Positions 1 to 5,992 of a DNA stretch of 12,551 nt are shown here, piece by piece (the stretch's first letter is position 1; every line of letters begins with the position of its first letter). Below the pieces are notes generated by a model. The model had not been told where the DNA came from. It did not search any database and was given only the letters and a program-made list of their open reading frames with translations. The stretch covers positions 1-12,551 of the forward strand of contig CALERA010000296.1 of assembly GCA_937908275.1 (NCBI GenBank). The letters run 5' to 3'. Source of the stretch: an uncultured Desulfarculaceae bacterium (GTDB lineage Bacteria > Desulfobacterota > Desulfarculia > Desulfarculales > Desulfarculaceae). A program made the position numbers and the translations under genes.

Positions 1-421
1 GGTCAACGACAGCCTGGGCCACGCCGCCGGGGACCGGGTCCTGGTGGCCCTGGTCCAGATCTGCCAGGACCAGTTGCGGGCCAGCGACGCCCTGGGCCGG
101 GTGGGCGGCGACGAGTTCACCGCCCTGCTGCCGGAGACGGTGCTGGAGGGCGCGCGCCGGGTGGGGGACCGCCTGCGCCAGGCGGTGGACCAGGCCTTGC
201 GCCAGGTCCTGGACGGGCAGGAGCTGGCCCTGAGCTTGAGCGTGGGGGTCAGCGTCTCCCACCCCCAGGACGCCAGCCTGGACGAGCTTTTGGAGCGGGC
301 GGACCTGGCCCTGTACGAGGCCAAGCAGACCGGCCGCAACCGGCTGGTCAGCGTGGAGCGACGCTCCGAGGCCCCGGCCCCCTCCGCCCCCGGGAGCGCC
401 CCGGAGCCGGAAGCGGCCTGA
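1..421 (+). CDS. GGDEF diguanylate cyclase, C-terminal fragment (5' end outside window)
   Basis: The reading frame is open from base 2 and ends at TGA 419-421. The GTG at 44 is internal, because the codons before it already encode the conserved VNDSLGHAAGD segment of a GGDEF domain. The fragment shows the signature GGDEF preceded five residues upstream by RASD, the RxxD inhibitory c-di-GMP site. It also has the late-domain helix ERADLALYEAKQTGRNR and a short Pro/Ala-rich tail. By family knowledge this makes cyclic di-GMP from two GTP and is product-inhibited. The N-terminal sensor is not visible. The next gene (665-1867) has a nearly colinear catalytic domain, so by analogy this protein may also be membrane-bound. 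A 20-bp inverted repeat straddles the stop codon. The domain call is firm; signal and partners are unknown. Confidence 0.93.
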   Translation, partial: VNDSLGHAAGDRVLVALVQICQDQLRASDALGRVGGDEFTALLPETVLEGARRVGDRLRQAVDQALRQVLDGQELALSLSVGVSVSHPQDASLDELLERADLALYEAKQTGRNRLVSVERRSEAPAPSAPGSAPEPEAA

Positions 422-453
422 ACCACCTCGGCCGGGCCTCGGAGCGTCGCTCC
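355..453. repeat. 20-bp perfect inverted repeat flanking the stop codon of the first GGDEF gene
   Basis: GGAGCGACGCTCCGAGGCCC at 355-374, inside the coding end, is the exact reverse complement of bases 434-453 after the stop codon. The spacer is 59 nt. Each arm also contains its own small palindrome (GGAGCGACGCTCC and GGAGCGTCGCTCC), so the mRNA could form either one long stem or two local hairpins. The long stem would bury the last codons and the stop in a loop. Possible roles are 3'-end stabilisation or transcription termination; neither is shown by the sequence. Confidence 0.8.
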
Positions 454-664
454 CCCGTCCTCCCCCCGAGCGGGGGCGGCGACCGGGCGAAAAGCGTCTT
501 TTCCGCGTTGGGACGCGCCCCCGCCCGCCTTCGGGTGGTCTGACCATGGCCGCGAATGGTAACATGAATCCCCGAGTGTCTCGGGATGATAGGCTGGAGC
601 TCGCCCGCCCCCCAAAGCCGCCCGATCGATCCCGCCGGTCAAACCCCGGCTTGGAGTCGCCGCG
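422..664 (+). other. Hairpin-rich intergenic region between the two GGDEF genes
   Basis: No gene is seen. Besides the inverted repeat arm at 434-453, three compact hairpins are visible: CCCCC/GGGGG with loop GAGC (463-476), GAAAAG/CTTTTC with loop CGT (489-503) and CCCGAG/CTCGGG with loop TGT (571-585). The second carries a T-run inside its stem and could help end transcription of the upstream gene. No convincing promoter was found. GGAG at 653-656 is the ribosome binding site that supports the TTG start at 665. Confidence 0.55.
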
Positions 665-1867
665 TTGGACGTCCGCACCCTGCTGGTCGGCATCACCTGC
701 CTGGAAGTGTCGCTCTTCCTGGGCATGTTCATCTATTGGCGCAGCCAGCGCACCTATCCCGGCTTCGGCTCCTGGACCTTCTGCAACCTGGCCATGCTCC
801 TGGGCTGCCTGTTTCTGGGCCTGGAGGGCTGGTTGACCCTGGCCCTGACCCAGACCCTGGGCAACACCCTGTTCGTGGTGGCGGCCCAGTTCCGCCTGCG
901 GGCCATCCGCGACTTCCTGGGGGGGCCGCGCCACCCCCGCTGGGAGTGGCTCCTGGCCCCGCTCACCCTGGCCGCCCTGACCTGGTACACCCTGGTCCAG
1001 CCCAGTTGGCCCCTGCGCACCCTGGTGGTCTCCCTGCCCATCGCCCTGCTGGCCCTGCTGGGGGTGCGGTTGCTGTGGCAGGCCCAGGCCCCGGGCCTGC
1101 GCACCCTTTACCGGGCCACCGCCGCCGCGGTGATGATCTATGTCCTGGCCCTGTTGCTGCGGGCGGTCCTGGTCCTGCCCCTGCCGGCCGACAGCGGCCT
1201 GTTCATGGTCAGCCCCTGGCAGAGCCTCTACTTCCTGGTGGGGGTGATGGTGGAGGTCTTCTGGAACCTGACCTTCGTCATGCTCAACAGTCAGCGCCTG
1301 GCCATCGAACTGACCGAAACCCGTAACGAACTGGCGCGCCTGGCCTCCATCGACCCCCTGACCGGGGCCCTGAACCGGCGCAGCCTGCTGGCCCGGGGCG
1401 AGCTAGAGTTCAGCCGGACCCGGCGCCACGGCCGCCCCCTGGCCGTCCTGGCCCTGGACCTGGACCACTTCAAACAGGTCAACGACACCCTGGGCCACGC
1501 CGCCGGCGACCGGGTCCTGGTGACGCTGGTCCAGTTGTGCCAGGAGCAGTTGCGGATCAACGACGCCCTGGGCCGTCTGGGCGGCGACGAGTTCGTGGCC
1601 CTGCTGCCGGAGACCGACCTGGAGGGAGCCCGCCGGGTGGCCGAGCGCCTGCGCCTGGCCTCCGCGCAAGGATTGAGCAATGGTCTTGAGGGGTTGGAGC
1701 AGGCGTTGTCCATCAGCCTGGGCCTGAGCGTCTCCCACCCCCGGGACGCCGACCTGCACGAACTGCTGGAGCGGGCGGACCTGGCCCTGTACCAGGCCAA
1801 GCAGGCCGGACGCGACTGCCTGGTGAGTCTGGAGCGGACCCAGGGCCAGGCGGCCGCCCCGGCCTAA
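665..1867 (+). CDS. Membrane-anchored diguanylate cyclase (7 predicted TM segments plus GGDEF)
   Basis: The product is 400 aa. It starts at TTG 665, chosen because GGAG sits 8 nt upstream and the protein enters a membrane segment almost at once. Hydrophobic stretches near residues 5-24, 38-54, 56-75, 94-111, 118-136, 151-172 and 186-207 suggest seven TM helices, forming a sensor module I cannot assign to a named family. A short helical linker (about 208-228) leads to the GGDEF domain (about 229-390): DPLTGALNRR at 230-239, metal-binding DLDHFKQVND at 265-274, inhibitory RIND at 297-300 and catalytic GGDEF at 306-310. All catalytic motifs are intact, so activity and feedback inhibition by c-di-GMP are expected. 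The domain closely parallels that of the preceding gene, pointing to tandem duplication. The ligand or signal is unknown. Confidence 0.93.
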   Translation: MDVRTLLVGITCLEVSLFLGMFIYWRSQRTYPGFGSWTFCNLAMLLGCLFLGLEGWLTLALTQTLGNTLFVVAAQFRLRAIRDFLGGPRHPRWEWLLAPLTLAALTWYTLVQPSWPLRTLVVSLPIALLALLGVRLLWQAQAPGLRTLYRATAAAVMIYVLALLLRAVLVLPLPADSGLFMVSPWQSLYFLVGVMVEVFWNLTFVMLNSQRLAIELTETRNELARLASIDPLTGALNRRSLLARGELEFSRTRRHGRPLAVLALDLDHFKQVNDTLGHAAGDRVLVTLVQLCQEQLRINDALGRLGGDEFVALLPETDLEGARRVAERLRLASAQGLSNGLEGLEQALSISLGLSVSHPRDADLHELLERADLALYQAKQAGRDCLVSLERTQGQAAAPA

Positions 1868-2112
1868 AGCGCCCGCCAAGGCCTGATTTGGCTTAAAATA
1901 AACGGAGGCCCCGGAGTTGCCCGCTCCGAGGCCCCCTGGGAGGAGGCGAGGAAGGGTGCCTTCGCGGCCCGGAACCGGAGAGGGGGTTTTCTAGCTCCGG
2001 GCCTTGAGGGCGGACCTGGTCACATGGCCACCGGGTTTGGCCCTTCCTCCTAGTAATGATTGTAAGGTGTGTGCCTACACCTGTCAACTTCTACACACGA
2101 TCAGGTGCAACC
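1868..2112 (+). other. Structured intergenic region between GGDEF gene and asparaginase
   Basis: No gene is seen. Four dyads occur in series: GCCAA/TTGGC (1875-1892), followed by TTAAAATAA; a 10-bp stem with one mismatch (1907-1916 with 1924-1933); GGCCCGGA/TCCGGGCC (1966-1973 with 1996-2003), which competes with CCGGAG/CTCCGG (1975-1980 with 1995-2000); and AGGTGT/ACACCT with loop GTGCCT (2065-2082). The last lies 31-48 bp before the asparaginase start and could be an operator or leader hairpin. I cannot match the set to a known riboswitch class, and no promoter is convincing. Confidence 0.5.
1907..1933. terminator. Possible terminator or 3' hairpin after the second GGDEF gene
   Basis: GGCCCCGGAG (1907-1916) pairs with CTCCGAGGCC (1924-1933) over ten positions with one C-A mismatch and a 7-nt loop. 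There is no T-run after it on the + strand. Read on the - strand, the hairpin is followed by TCCGTTTATTTT, more like an intrinsic terminator, although no - strand gene lies upstream of it. The right arm repeats the 14-mer CGCTCCGAGGCCCC also found at 362-375. Confidence 0.35.
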
Positions 2113-3216
2113 ATGCTCAACGCCAAGACCCTGCGCCGCCACCTGGGCGGACACCATCATCACCACGACCAATCCCTGCCCCACGGACGCGGCGGCGCGC
2201 CGCCGGAGTACGCCCCGCCCCTGGTGGAGCTCAAGCGCGGGGGTCTCACCGAGTCCCTGCACCGGGGGGCCATCGTCGCGGCCGGGCCGGACGGCAAGCG
2301 GGTCCGGGGCCTGGGCCACCCGGCCATGCCCACCTTCCTGCGCTCGGCGGCCAAGCCCCTGCAGGCCCTGCCGGTGATCACCAGCGGCGCGGCCCAGCGC
2401 TACCGCCTCTCCCCGGCCGAGTTGGCCTGCCTCTGCGGCTCCCTGAACGGCGAGGACTTCCAGGTGGCGGCGGTGCTCTCGGTGCTGGGCAAGGCCGGCC
2501 TGGGTCCGGAGCTGTTGGCCTGCGGCGTCCACCGCCCCAGCCACCGGCCCGCGGCCAAGGCCCTGGAGGCCCGGGGCGAGAAACCCAGCCCCCTGCACAA
2601 CAACTGCGCCGGCAAGCACGCGGCCATGCTCCTGCTCTGCGCCCACAACGGTTGGGACCCCCAGGGCTACACCGAGCCCGCCCACCCGGTGCAGCGCCTG
2701 ATCCTGTCCGCCGTGGCCGAGCTGTGCGCCTACCCCGCCGAACAGATCGGCATCGGCATCGACGGTTGCGGGGTGCCGGTCTATCGCCTGCCGCTGATCT
2801 CCCTGGCCGGGGCCTACGCCCGCCTGGCCGCGCCCCAGGAAGCCGGCCTGCCCGCGGACCTGGCCCAGGCCGCCGGCGAGATCATGGCCGCCTGCCTGGC
2901 CCATCCCGAGATGATCGCCGGCAGCGACCGCCTCTGCACCCGCCTGATGCAGGCCGCGCCGGGGCGCATCCTGGCCAAGACCGGCACCGAGGGCACCTAC
3001 GCCATCGCCATCCCCGAGCTCAAGCTGGGCCTGGCCCTCCAGATCGAGGACGGCAACCCCCGCGCCCTGCCCCCCGCCGTCTGCCAGGCCCTGCACGAGC
3101 TGGACATCCTGGACCACGCGGCCCTGGACGGCCCCCTGGCCGACCTCCACCACCCCCGCCTGAAAAACCACCGCGGCGAAATCGTCGCCGACCTGGGCGC
3201 GGTTTTCGAGTTATAA
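2113..3216 (+). CDS. L-asparaginase II family protein (Rhizobium etli ReAV type, zinc-binding)
   Basis: The product is 367 aa from ATG 2113, with AGGTG 5 nt upstream. An in-frame ATG at 2056 is less likely because it lacks a clear binding site and adds only a non-conserved peptide. The family (PF06089) hydrolyses L-asparagine to aspartate and ammonia and is unrelated to E. coli AnsA/AnsB. Residues known from the R. etli enzyme appear at matching spacing: SxxK in RSAAKP (S78, K81), S110 in CGSLNGED, the zinc ligands C165 and K168 in NNCAGKH, C219 in DGCGVP and the lysine K289 in AKTGTEG. The enzyme is probably cytoplasmic, as no signal peptide is seen. It has an N-terminal extension with a natural run of five histidines (residues 14-18). 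It stands alone between hairpin-rich gaps, so it is likely its own transcription unit. Substrate preference cannot be proved from sequence. Confidence 0.92.
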   Translation: MLNAKTLRRHLGGHHHHHDQSLPHGRGGAPPEYAPPLVELKRGGLTESLHRGAIVAAGPDGKRVRGLGHPAMPTFLRSAAKPLQALPVITSGAAQRYRLSPAELACLCGSLNGEDFQVAAVLSVLGKAGLGPELLACGVHRPSHRPAAKALEARGEKPSPLHNNCAGKHAAMLLLCAHNGWDPQGYTEPAHPVQRLILSAVAELCAYPAEQIGIGIDGCGVPVYRLPLISLAGAYARLAAPQEAGLPADLAQAAGEIMAACLAHPEMIAGSDRLCTRLMQAAPGRILAKTGTEGTYAIAIPELKLGLALQIEDGNPRALPPAVCQALHELDILDHAALDGPLADLHHPRLKNHRGEIVADLGAVFEL

Positions 3217-3222
3217 GAGAGC

Positions 3223-3281
3223 GCTGGGGCAGCCCTATTTTGTCGAGCGACCAGGGTTGCCCCGGCCCCCCTCCGAAAAAG
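3223..3281 (+). repeat. Intergenic hairpin element, copy 1 (shares its 3' half with 7550-7576)
   Basis: Bases 3223-3236 pair with 3253-3266 over 14 positions, including two G-T wobbles, with a 16-nt loop. The hairpin starts 6 nt after the asparaginase stop codon and is followed by CCCCCTCCGAAAAAG (3267-3281). The 27 bases 3255-3281 align without gaps to 7550-7576 with four mismatches, so this is a repeated element. There is no T-run on the + strand, so it is not a textbook terminator, though its place suggests 3'-end formation for asparaginase. Confidence 0.6.
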
Positions 3282-3284
3282 TCG

Positions 3285-3290
3285 TATAAT
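3285..3290 (+). promoter_or_regulatory. Candidate -10 box for gpmA
   Basis: A perfect TATAAT stands out in this very GC-rich sequence, 162 bp before the gpmA start. There is no good -35 at standard spacing; TTGCCC at 3257-3262 is 22 bp away. A transcript from here would begin near 3297, directly at a CGGGCA/TGCCCG hairpin. Confidence 0.35.
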
Positions 3291-3295
3291 AAGAA

Positions 3296-3431
3296 CGGGC
3301 ACGTTGGTTGCCCGTCGCGTCGATGTCAGTCCCGACCCTGAAATGGCGCCTGTCGTTTGGCGGGAAGTTTTTGGGATGGGGGCGCGAGGGAAGACCCCTT
3401 GACCCGCGACAGGCTTTCCCCCGCATCCCAA
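3296..3431 (+). promoter_or_regulatory. Possible structured 5' leader of gpmA
   Basis: Two dyads lie between the candidate -10 box and gpmA. One is CGGGCA/TGCCCG with a 7-nt loop (3296-3314). The other is a long-range stem, TTGGGATG (3371-3378) with CATCCCAA (3424-3431), extended across a one-base bulge by GGGG/CCCC (3379-3382 with 3419-3422). The long stem ends 10 nt before the AAGGAG ribosome binding site (3442-3447). It could influence translation, but no known riboswitch is recognised. Confidence 0.35.
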
Positions 3432-3452
3432 CCCCGCGAGCAAGGAGCCGGC

Positions 3453-4172
3453 ATGGCCAAGTTGGTGATGATTCGTCACGGTCAGAGTCAGTGGAACCTG
3501 GAGAACCGCTTCACCGGGTGGACCGACGTGGACCTGTCGGAGCGGGGGGTGGAGGAGGCGCGCAAGGCCGGCTGGCTGTTGCGCGAGGGTGGCTATCGCT
3601 TCGACCTGGCCTACACCTCGGTCCTGAAGCGGGCCATCCGCACCCTGTGGATCATGCTGGACGAGATGGACCAGATGTACGCCAGCCAGCGGGCCTCCTG
3701 GCGGCTTAACGAGCGCCATTACGGGGCCTTGCAGGGCCTGGACAAGGCCGAGACCGCCCAGCGCCACGGCCCGGAGCAGGTCCACGTCTGGCGGCGCAGC
3801 TACGACGCGCCCCCGCCGGCCCTGGAGCCGGACGATCCCCGCCACCCCTGCCACGATCCGCGCTACTTCGCCCTGGACCCCGCCACCCTGCCGGCCACCG
3901 AATCGCTCAAGGACACCCTGGAGCGGGTGATGCCCTACTGGCACAACAAGATCGCGGTCCAGTTGGCGCGCGGCCGCCAGGTGATCATCGCCGCCCACGG
4001 CAACAGCCTGCGCGCCCTGTGCAAGCACCTGCTGAAGGTCTCGGACCAGGACATCCCCAACCTGGAGATTCCCACCGGCAACCCCCTGGTCTTCGAGCTC
4101 AACAACCAGCTCCAGGTGCAGGGCGTGGCCTATCTGGACCAGGGCCGGGCCGAGCCCCTGCCCGGAGTGTGA
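3453..4172 (+). CDS. gpmA: 2,3-bisphosphoglycerate-dependent phosphoglycerate mutase
   Basis: The product is 239 aa, close to the roughly 250 aa usual for the family. It interconverts 3- and 2-phosphoglycerate in glycolysis and gluconeogenesis in the cytoplasm. ATG 3453 has AAGGAG 5 nt upstream and places the conserved RHG at residues 8-10 (H9 is the phosphorylated histidine), as expected for the family; earlier in-frame starts would add an unsupported peptide. Other hallmarks are ENRFTGWTDVDLSERG (17-32), R60 in LKRAIRT, E87 in NERHYG and H182 in AAHGNSLRA. The Tyr/Gly-rich ERHYGALQG stretch identifies the true dPGM branch rather than a general histidine phosphatase. The HAD phosphatase gene starts 4 nt after the stop, so the two are probably co-transcribed. 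Confidence 0.95.
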   Translation: MAKLVMIRHGQSQWNLENRFTGWTDVDLSERGVEEARKAGWLLREGGYRFDLAYTSVLKRAIRTLWIMLDEMDQMYASQRASWRLNERHYGALQGLDKAETAQRHGPEQVHVWRRSYDAPPPALEPDDPRHPCHDPRYFALDPATLPATESLKDTLERVMPYWHNKIAVQLARGRQVIIAAHGNSLRALCKHLLKVSDQDIPNLEIPTGNPLVFELNNQLQVQGVAYLDQGRAEPLPGV

Positions 4173-4176
4173 TTCC

Positions 4177-4842
4177 ATGACCAACCACGCGGGGCCCCTG
4201 CGGGCCCTGGTCTTCGACTTCGACGGCACCCTGGCCGAGCTGAATATCGACTTCGGGGCCATGCGCCAGGCGGTGGAGGCCCTGGCCCGCGGCCGGGGCT
4301 TCGCCGAGCCCTGGCCGGCGGCCGGCTATCTGCTGGAGCAGGTGGCCGAGGTGTCGGCCCGCCTGGGCAATGGCTACGGCCGCCAGGCCCTGGAGCTGAT
4401 CGAGGCGGTGGAGCTGGAAGCGGCCGGGCGCGGCCGGCTCTTCGACTTCACCCGGCCGCTCTTGGCCCGGGCCGAGGCCGCCGGCCTGGCGGTGGCCATC
4501 ATCAGCCGCAACTGCGGCCCGGCCATCCGCCGGGTCTTCCCCGACATCGCCTCCCACTGCCGGGCCTTCGTGCCCCGCGAGGCCGCCCCCCGGGTCAAGC
4601 CCGACCCCGGCCATCCCCTGGCCGCCCTGGCCGCCCTGGGGGTGGGGTCCGAGGCGGCGGTGCTGATCGGCGACCACCCGGTGGACATCGAGACCGCCCG
4701 GGCCGCCGGCTGCCGCGCGGTGGGGGTGGCCAGCGGCCGGGTGGATCGCGCCGGCCTCCTGGCCGCGGGCGCGGATCTGGCCCTCAATGACGCCGCCGGC
4801 CTGCTGGAGGCCCTGGCCAACCAAGGCTGGCTCCCAACCTAG
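4177..4842 (+). CDS. HAD-superfamily hydrolase, phosphoglycolate-phosphatase-like
   Basis: The product is 221 aa from ATG 4177, with GGAG 9 nt upstream inside the gpmA stop region. It has the complete HAD catalytic set: motif I DFDGT (D14 nucleophile, D16 general acid), motif II serine S110 in AIISRN, motif III lysine K141 in VKPDP and motif IV GDHPVD with D166 and D170 for magnesium. The region between motifs I and II (about 20-90) is a helical cap of C1 type. Layout and GDxxxDIETARAAGC-style motif IV resemble Gph/phosphoglycolate phosphatases and related sugar-phosphate phosphatases. The substrate cannot be settled by sequence. Coupling to gpmA suggests housekeeping of phosphorylated three- or two-carbon acids, which is an inference. 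It is the last + strand gene before the convergent repeat region. Confidence 0.88.
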   Translation: MTNHAGPLRALVFDFDGTLAELNIDFGAMRQAVEALARGRGFAEPWPAAGYLLEQVAEVSARLGNGYGRQALELIEAVELEAAGRGRLFDFTRPLLARAEAAGLAVAIISRNCGPAIRRVFPDIASHCRAFVPREAAPRVKPDPGHPLAALAALGVGSEAAVLIGDHPVDIETARAAGCRAVGVASGRVDRAGLLAAGADLALNDAAGLLEALANQGWLPT

Positions 4843-4856
4843 AGCCTGGGCTCCCA

Positions 4857-4960
4857 TATACGGGTCGGGGCCGGGTGCCCCCGGCTGGCGTATACGGGTC
4901 GGGGCCGGGTGCCCCCGGCTGGGCGTATACGGGTCGGGGCCGGGTGCCCCCGGCTGGGCG
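4857..4960. repeat. Tandem repeat A: three 34-35 bp units
   Basis: Units start at 4857, 4891 and 4926, each opening with TATACGGGTCGGGGCC; the first is one base shorter at its 3' end. Each unit contains a perfect hairpin GCCGGG/CCCGGC with loop TGCC (4870-4885 in the first). The units are otherwise essentially identical, which implies recent amplification. There are no unique spacers, so this is not a CRISPR array. It begins 14 bp after the HAD gene stop codon. Confidence 0.9.
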
Positions 4961-5156
4961 TATACGGGTCGGGTGGCGCTTGCCTCCGCCCAGGCCTCGC
5001 CCGCTCCCGTAGGTCGCGTGCCGCGACGGGCGTACACGGGTCGGGTGACTCTCTCCTCCGCCCAGGCCTCGCCCGCTCCCGTAGGTCGCGTGCCGCGACG
5101 GCCATATACGGGTCGGGTGACTCCCTCCTTCGGCCAAGCCTCGCCCGCTCCCGTAA
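4961..5156. repeat. Tandem repeat B: two 72-bp units and a truncated third
   Basis: Units start at 4961, 5033 and 5105. They open with the same TATACGGGTCGGG head as repeat A (TACACGGG in the second), then diverge from A. TACGGG plus CGGG at the head can pair with CCCG plus CCCGTA about 45 bp later, so each unit is a palindromic element. Units 1 and 2 continue with a second hairpin, GTCGCG/CGCGAC with loop TGC (5013-5027 in the first). Unit 3 ends at CCCGTA and lacks this second hairpin. The shared head shows that A and B arose from one another or from a common parent. Confidence 0.88.
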
Positions 5157-5570
5157 GGGGCTCGCCCCAAAAAGGCCTCTTTTCTCCTCCAAACACCACC
5201 GCGCGGCCAACCAAGGTCGGTCTTCTCCCCTCCCCCCACGAGCCGCCCCCCGCGCCTTAGCCCGGGACCGCCTCTCGACGCCCCGGCGCGGCCCCGCCCC
5301 CAACGACAACTTGGTGATGGGCTACCGAGAGCCGCACCCGGCCGCGCAGCTCCAGCGGCCCCGCATCGCAGGGACGACGAGCCGAGGCCAGAGGCAATGC
5401 GCGGGACGGCAGGGAGATTCCCTGGCCGCAGGGCTCACGCGCCAGGCAGGCGCGGATGCGGACCGGGCGTGGGCGCGCGGGGGCAAGGAAACCGCCCTCG
5501 CAACGCCGCATGCTCGGTTGCCCCGGTGGTTCGCGGCCACCACGGGAAGGGAAAATTAAAACGGAGAGAA

Positions 5571-5611
5571 GAGATTGCCGCGTCGCCCCGAGGGGGCTCC
5601 TCGCAATGACA
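5571..5611 (+). repeat. REP-like palindromic element, copy 1
   Basis: It starts GAGATTGCC and ends CTCGCAATGACA. The ATTGC/GCAAT ends and an inner GCCCC/GGGGC dyad make a hairpin. This end signature is common in dispersed noncoding repeats of many bacterial genomes. It is in direct orientation with copies at 5656 and 5837. Confidence 0.8.
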
Positions 5612-5655
5612 AATTCGGGGAGCTCGCCTCGGCGTCTCGCGCCGACAAAAACGAA

Positions 5656-5693
5656 GAGATTGCCACGCCGCCTGACGGCGGCTCGCAATGACA
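5656..5693 (+). repeat. REP-like palindromic element, copy 2
   Basis: It has the same ends as copy 1 (GAGATTGCC and CTCGCAATGACA) but a different core, a GCCGCC/GGCGGC stem with loop TGAC. Compensated core differences between copies suggest that the folded form matters. Confidence 0.8.
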
Positions 5694-5754
5694 AAGAGGG
5701 AAGCGGCCTCCGTCTTTTCTAGCGGTGTAGACCCGCCATGCCGGCTCGGCTTTC

Positions 5755-5783
5755 TGTCATTGCGAGCGTAGCGAAGCAATCTC
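5755..5783 (-). repeat. REP-like palindromic element, copy 3 (inverted)
   Basis: It reads TGTCATTGCGAGC and ends GAAGCAATCTC on the + strand, so it is inverted relative to the other copies. With copy 4, 53 bp away, it forms a head-to-head pair like a bacterial interspersed mosaic element. Confidence 0.82.
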
Positions 5784-5836
5784 CGGGATTATCGCGCAGG
5801 CGACCTGATCTGCGCCCGGATAGGGAGTTGAATTCG

Positions 5837-5875
5837 GAAGATTGCTTCGTCGCCCTTGGGCTCCTCGCAATGACA
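5837..5875 (+). repeat. REP-like palindromic element, copy 4
   Basis: It starts GAAGATTGCTTCG and ends CTCGCAATGACA, with a GCCC/GGGC core. Its ends are complementary to those of copy 3, so 5755-5875 could fold into one large cruciform or an RNA stem at the end of the cobalamin transcript. Confidence 0.8.
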
Positions 5876-5903
5876 GCTATGTCGAATTGGGGTAAAGGCG
5901 CGG

Positions 5904-5922
5904 GCCGCTGGCTGCCAGCGGC
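5904..5922 (-). terminator. Candidate terminator of the cobalamin operon
   Basis: A perfect 8-bp stem GCCGCTGG/CCAGCGGC with a 3-nt loop lies 71 bp beyond the cbiP stop codon. Read on the - strand it is followed by CCGCGCCTTTACC, only a weak T-run, so termination efficiency is uncertain. Confidence 0.4.
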
Positions 5923-5992
5923 AACAGACAAGCAAGCCATCTCCACCAGCTACCTGGCGACCCCAACCGGGCGAGGACAACCCCGCCCGCGC

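Larger units (their letters stand above)
4843..5992. other. Gene-free convergent intergenic region packed with repeats
   Basis: This 1.15-kb stretch separates the ends of the + strand gpmA/HAD unit and the - strand cobalamin operon. It contains a composite tandem array (4857-5156), a GC-rich segment without recognised content (about 5160-5560) and four REP-like elements (5571-5875). Open frames exist on both strands, but they overlap one another, read through repeats whose 34-35 bp period breaks frame, and match no family I know. Small dyads in the middle, such as CGCGCC/GGCGCG (5438-5454) and GGTGG/CCACC near 5526-5542, have no assigned role. Confidence 0.7.

Noticed and set aside
44..46. 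GTG 44 as a true start making a 125-aa gene
   Set aside because: Codons before it continue the conserved GGDEF domain, and the start would fall in mid-domain.
2025..2040. Sigma-54 promoter before asparaginase
   Set aside because: A GG is present but no GC lies at the required 10-bp spacing.
1868..2112. Known riboswitch or RNA gene (cobalamin, SRP RNA, RNase P) in the structured gap
   Set aside because: The conserved cores of these RNAs are absent, and no B12-box-like sequence was found in any gap of the window.
2056..2112. Asparaginase start at ATG 2056
   Set aside because: It would add 19 residues without family similarity and runs through the 2065-2082 dyad; ATG 2113 has a usable ribosome binding site.
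2101..3171. A 356-codon - strand open frame over asparaginase
   Set aside because: It is antisense to a gene with all catalytic residues in place and has Gly/Gln/Ala-biased low-complexity composition.
4857..5156. CRISPR array
   Set aside because: Units are tandem without unique spacers and no cas genes are present.
4787..5559. Open frames with repeated peptides such as YGSGPGAPGW in the repeat array
   Set aside because: The units are 34-35 and 72 bp, so the first set shifts frame at each unit; the peptides are by-products of the DNA repeat and no ribosome binding site is seen.
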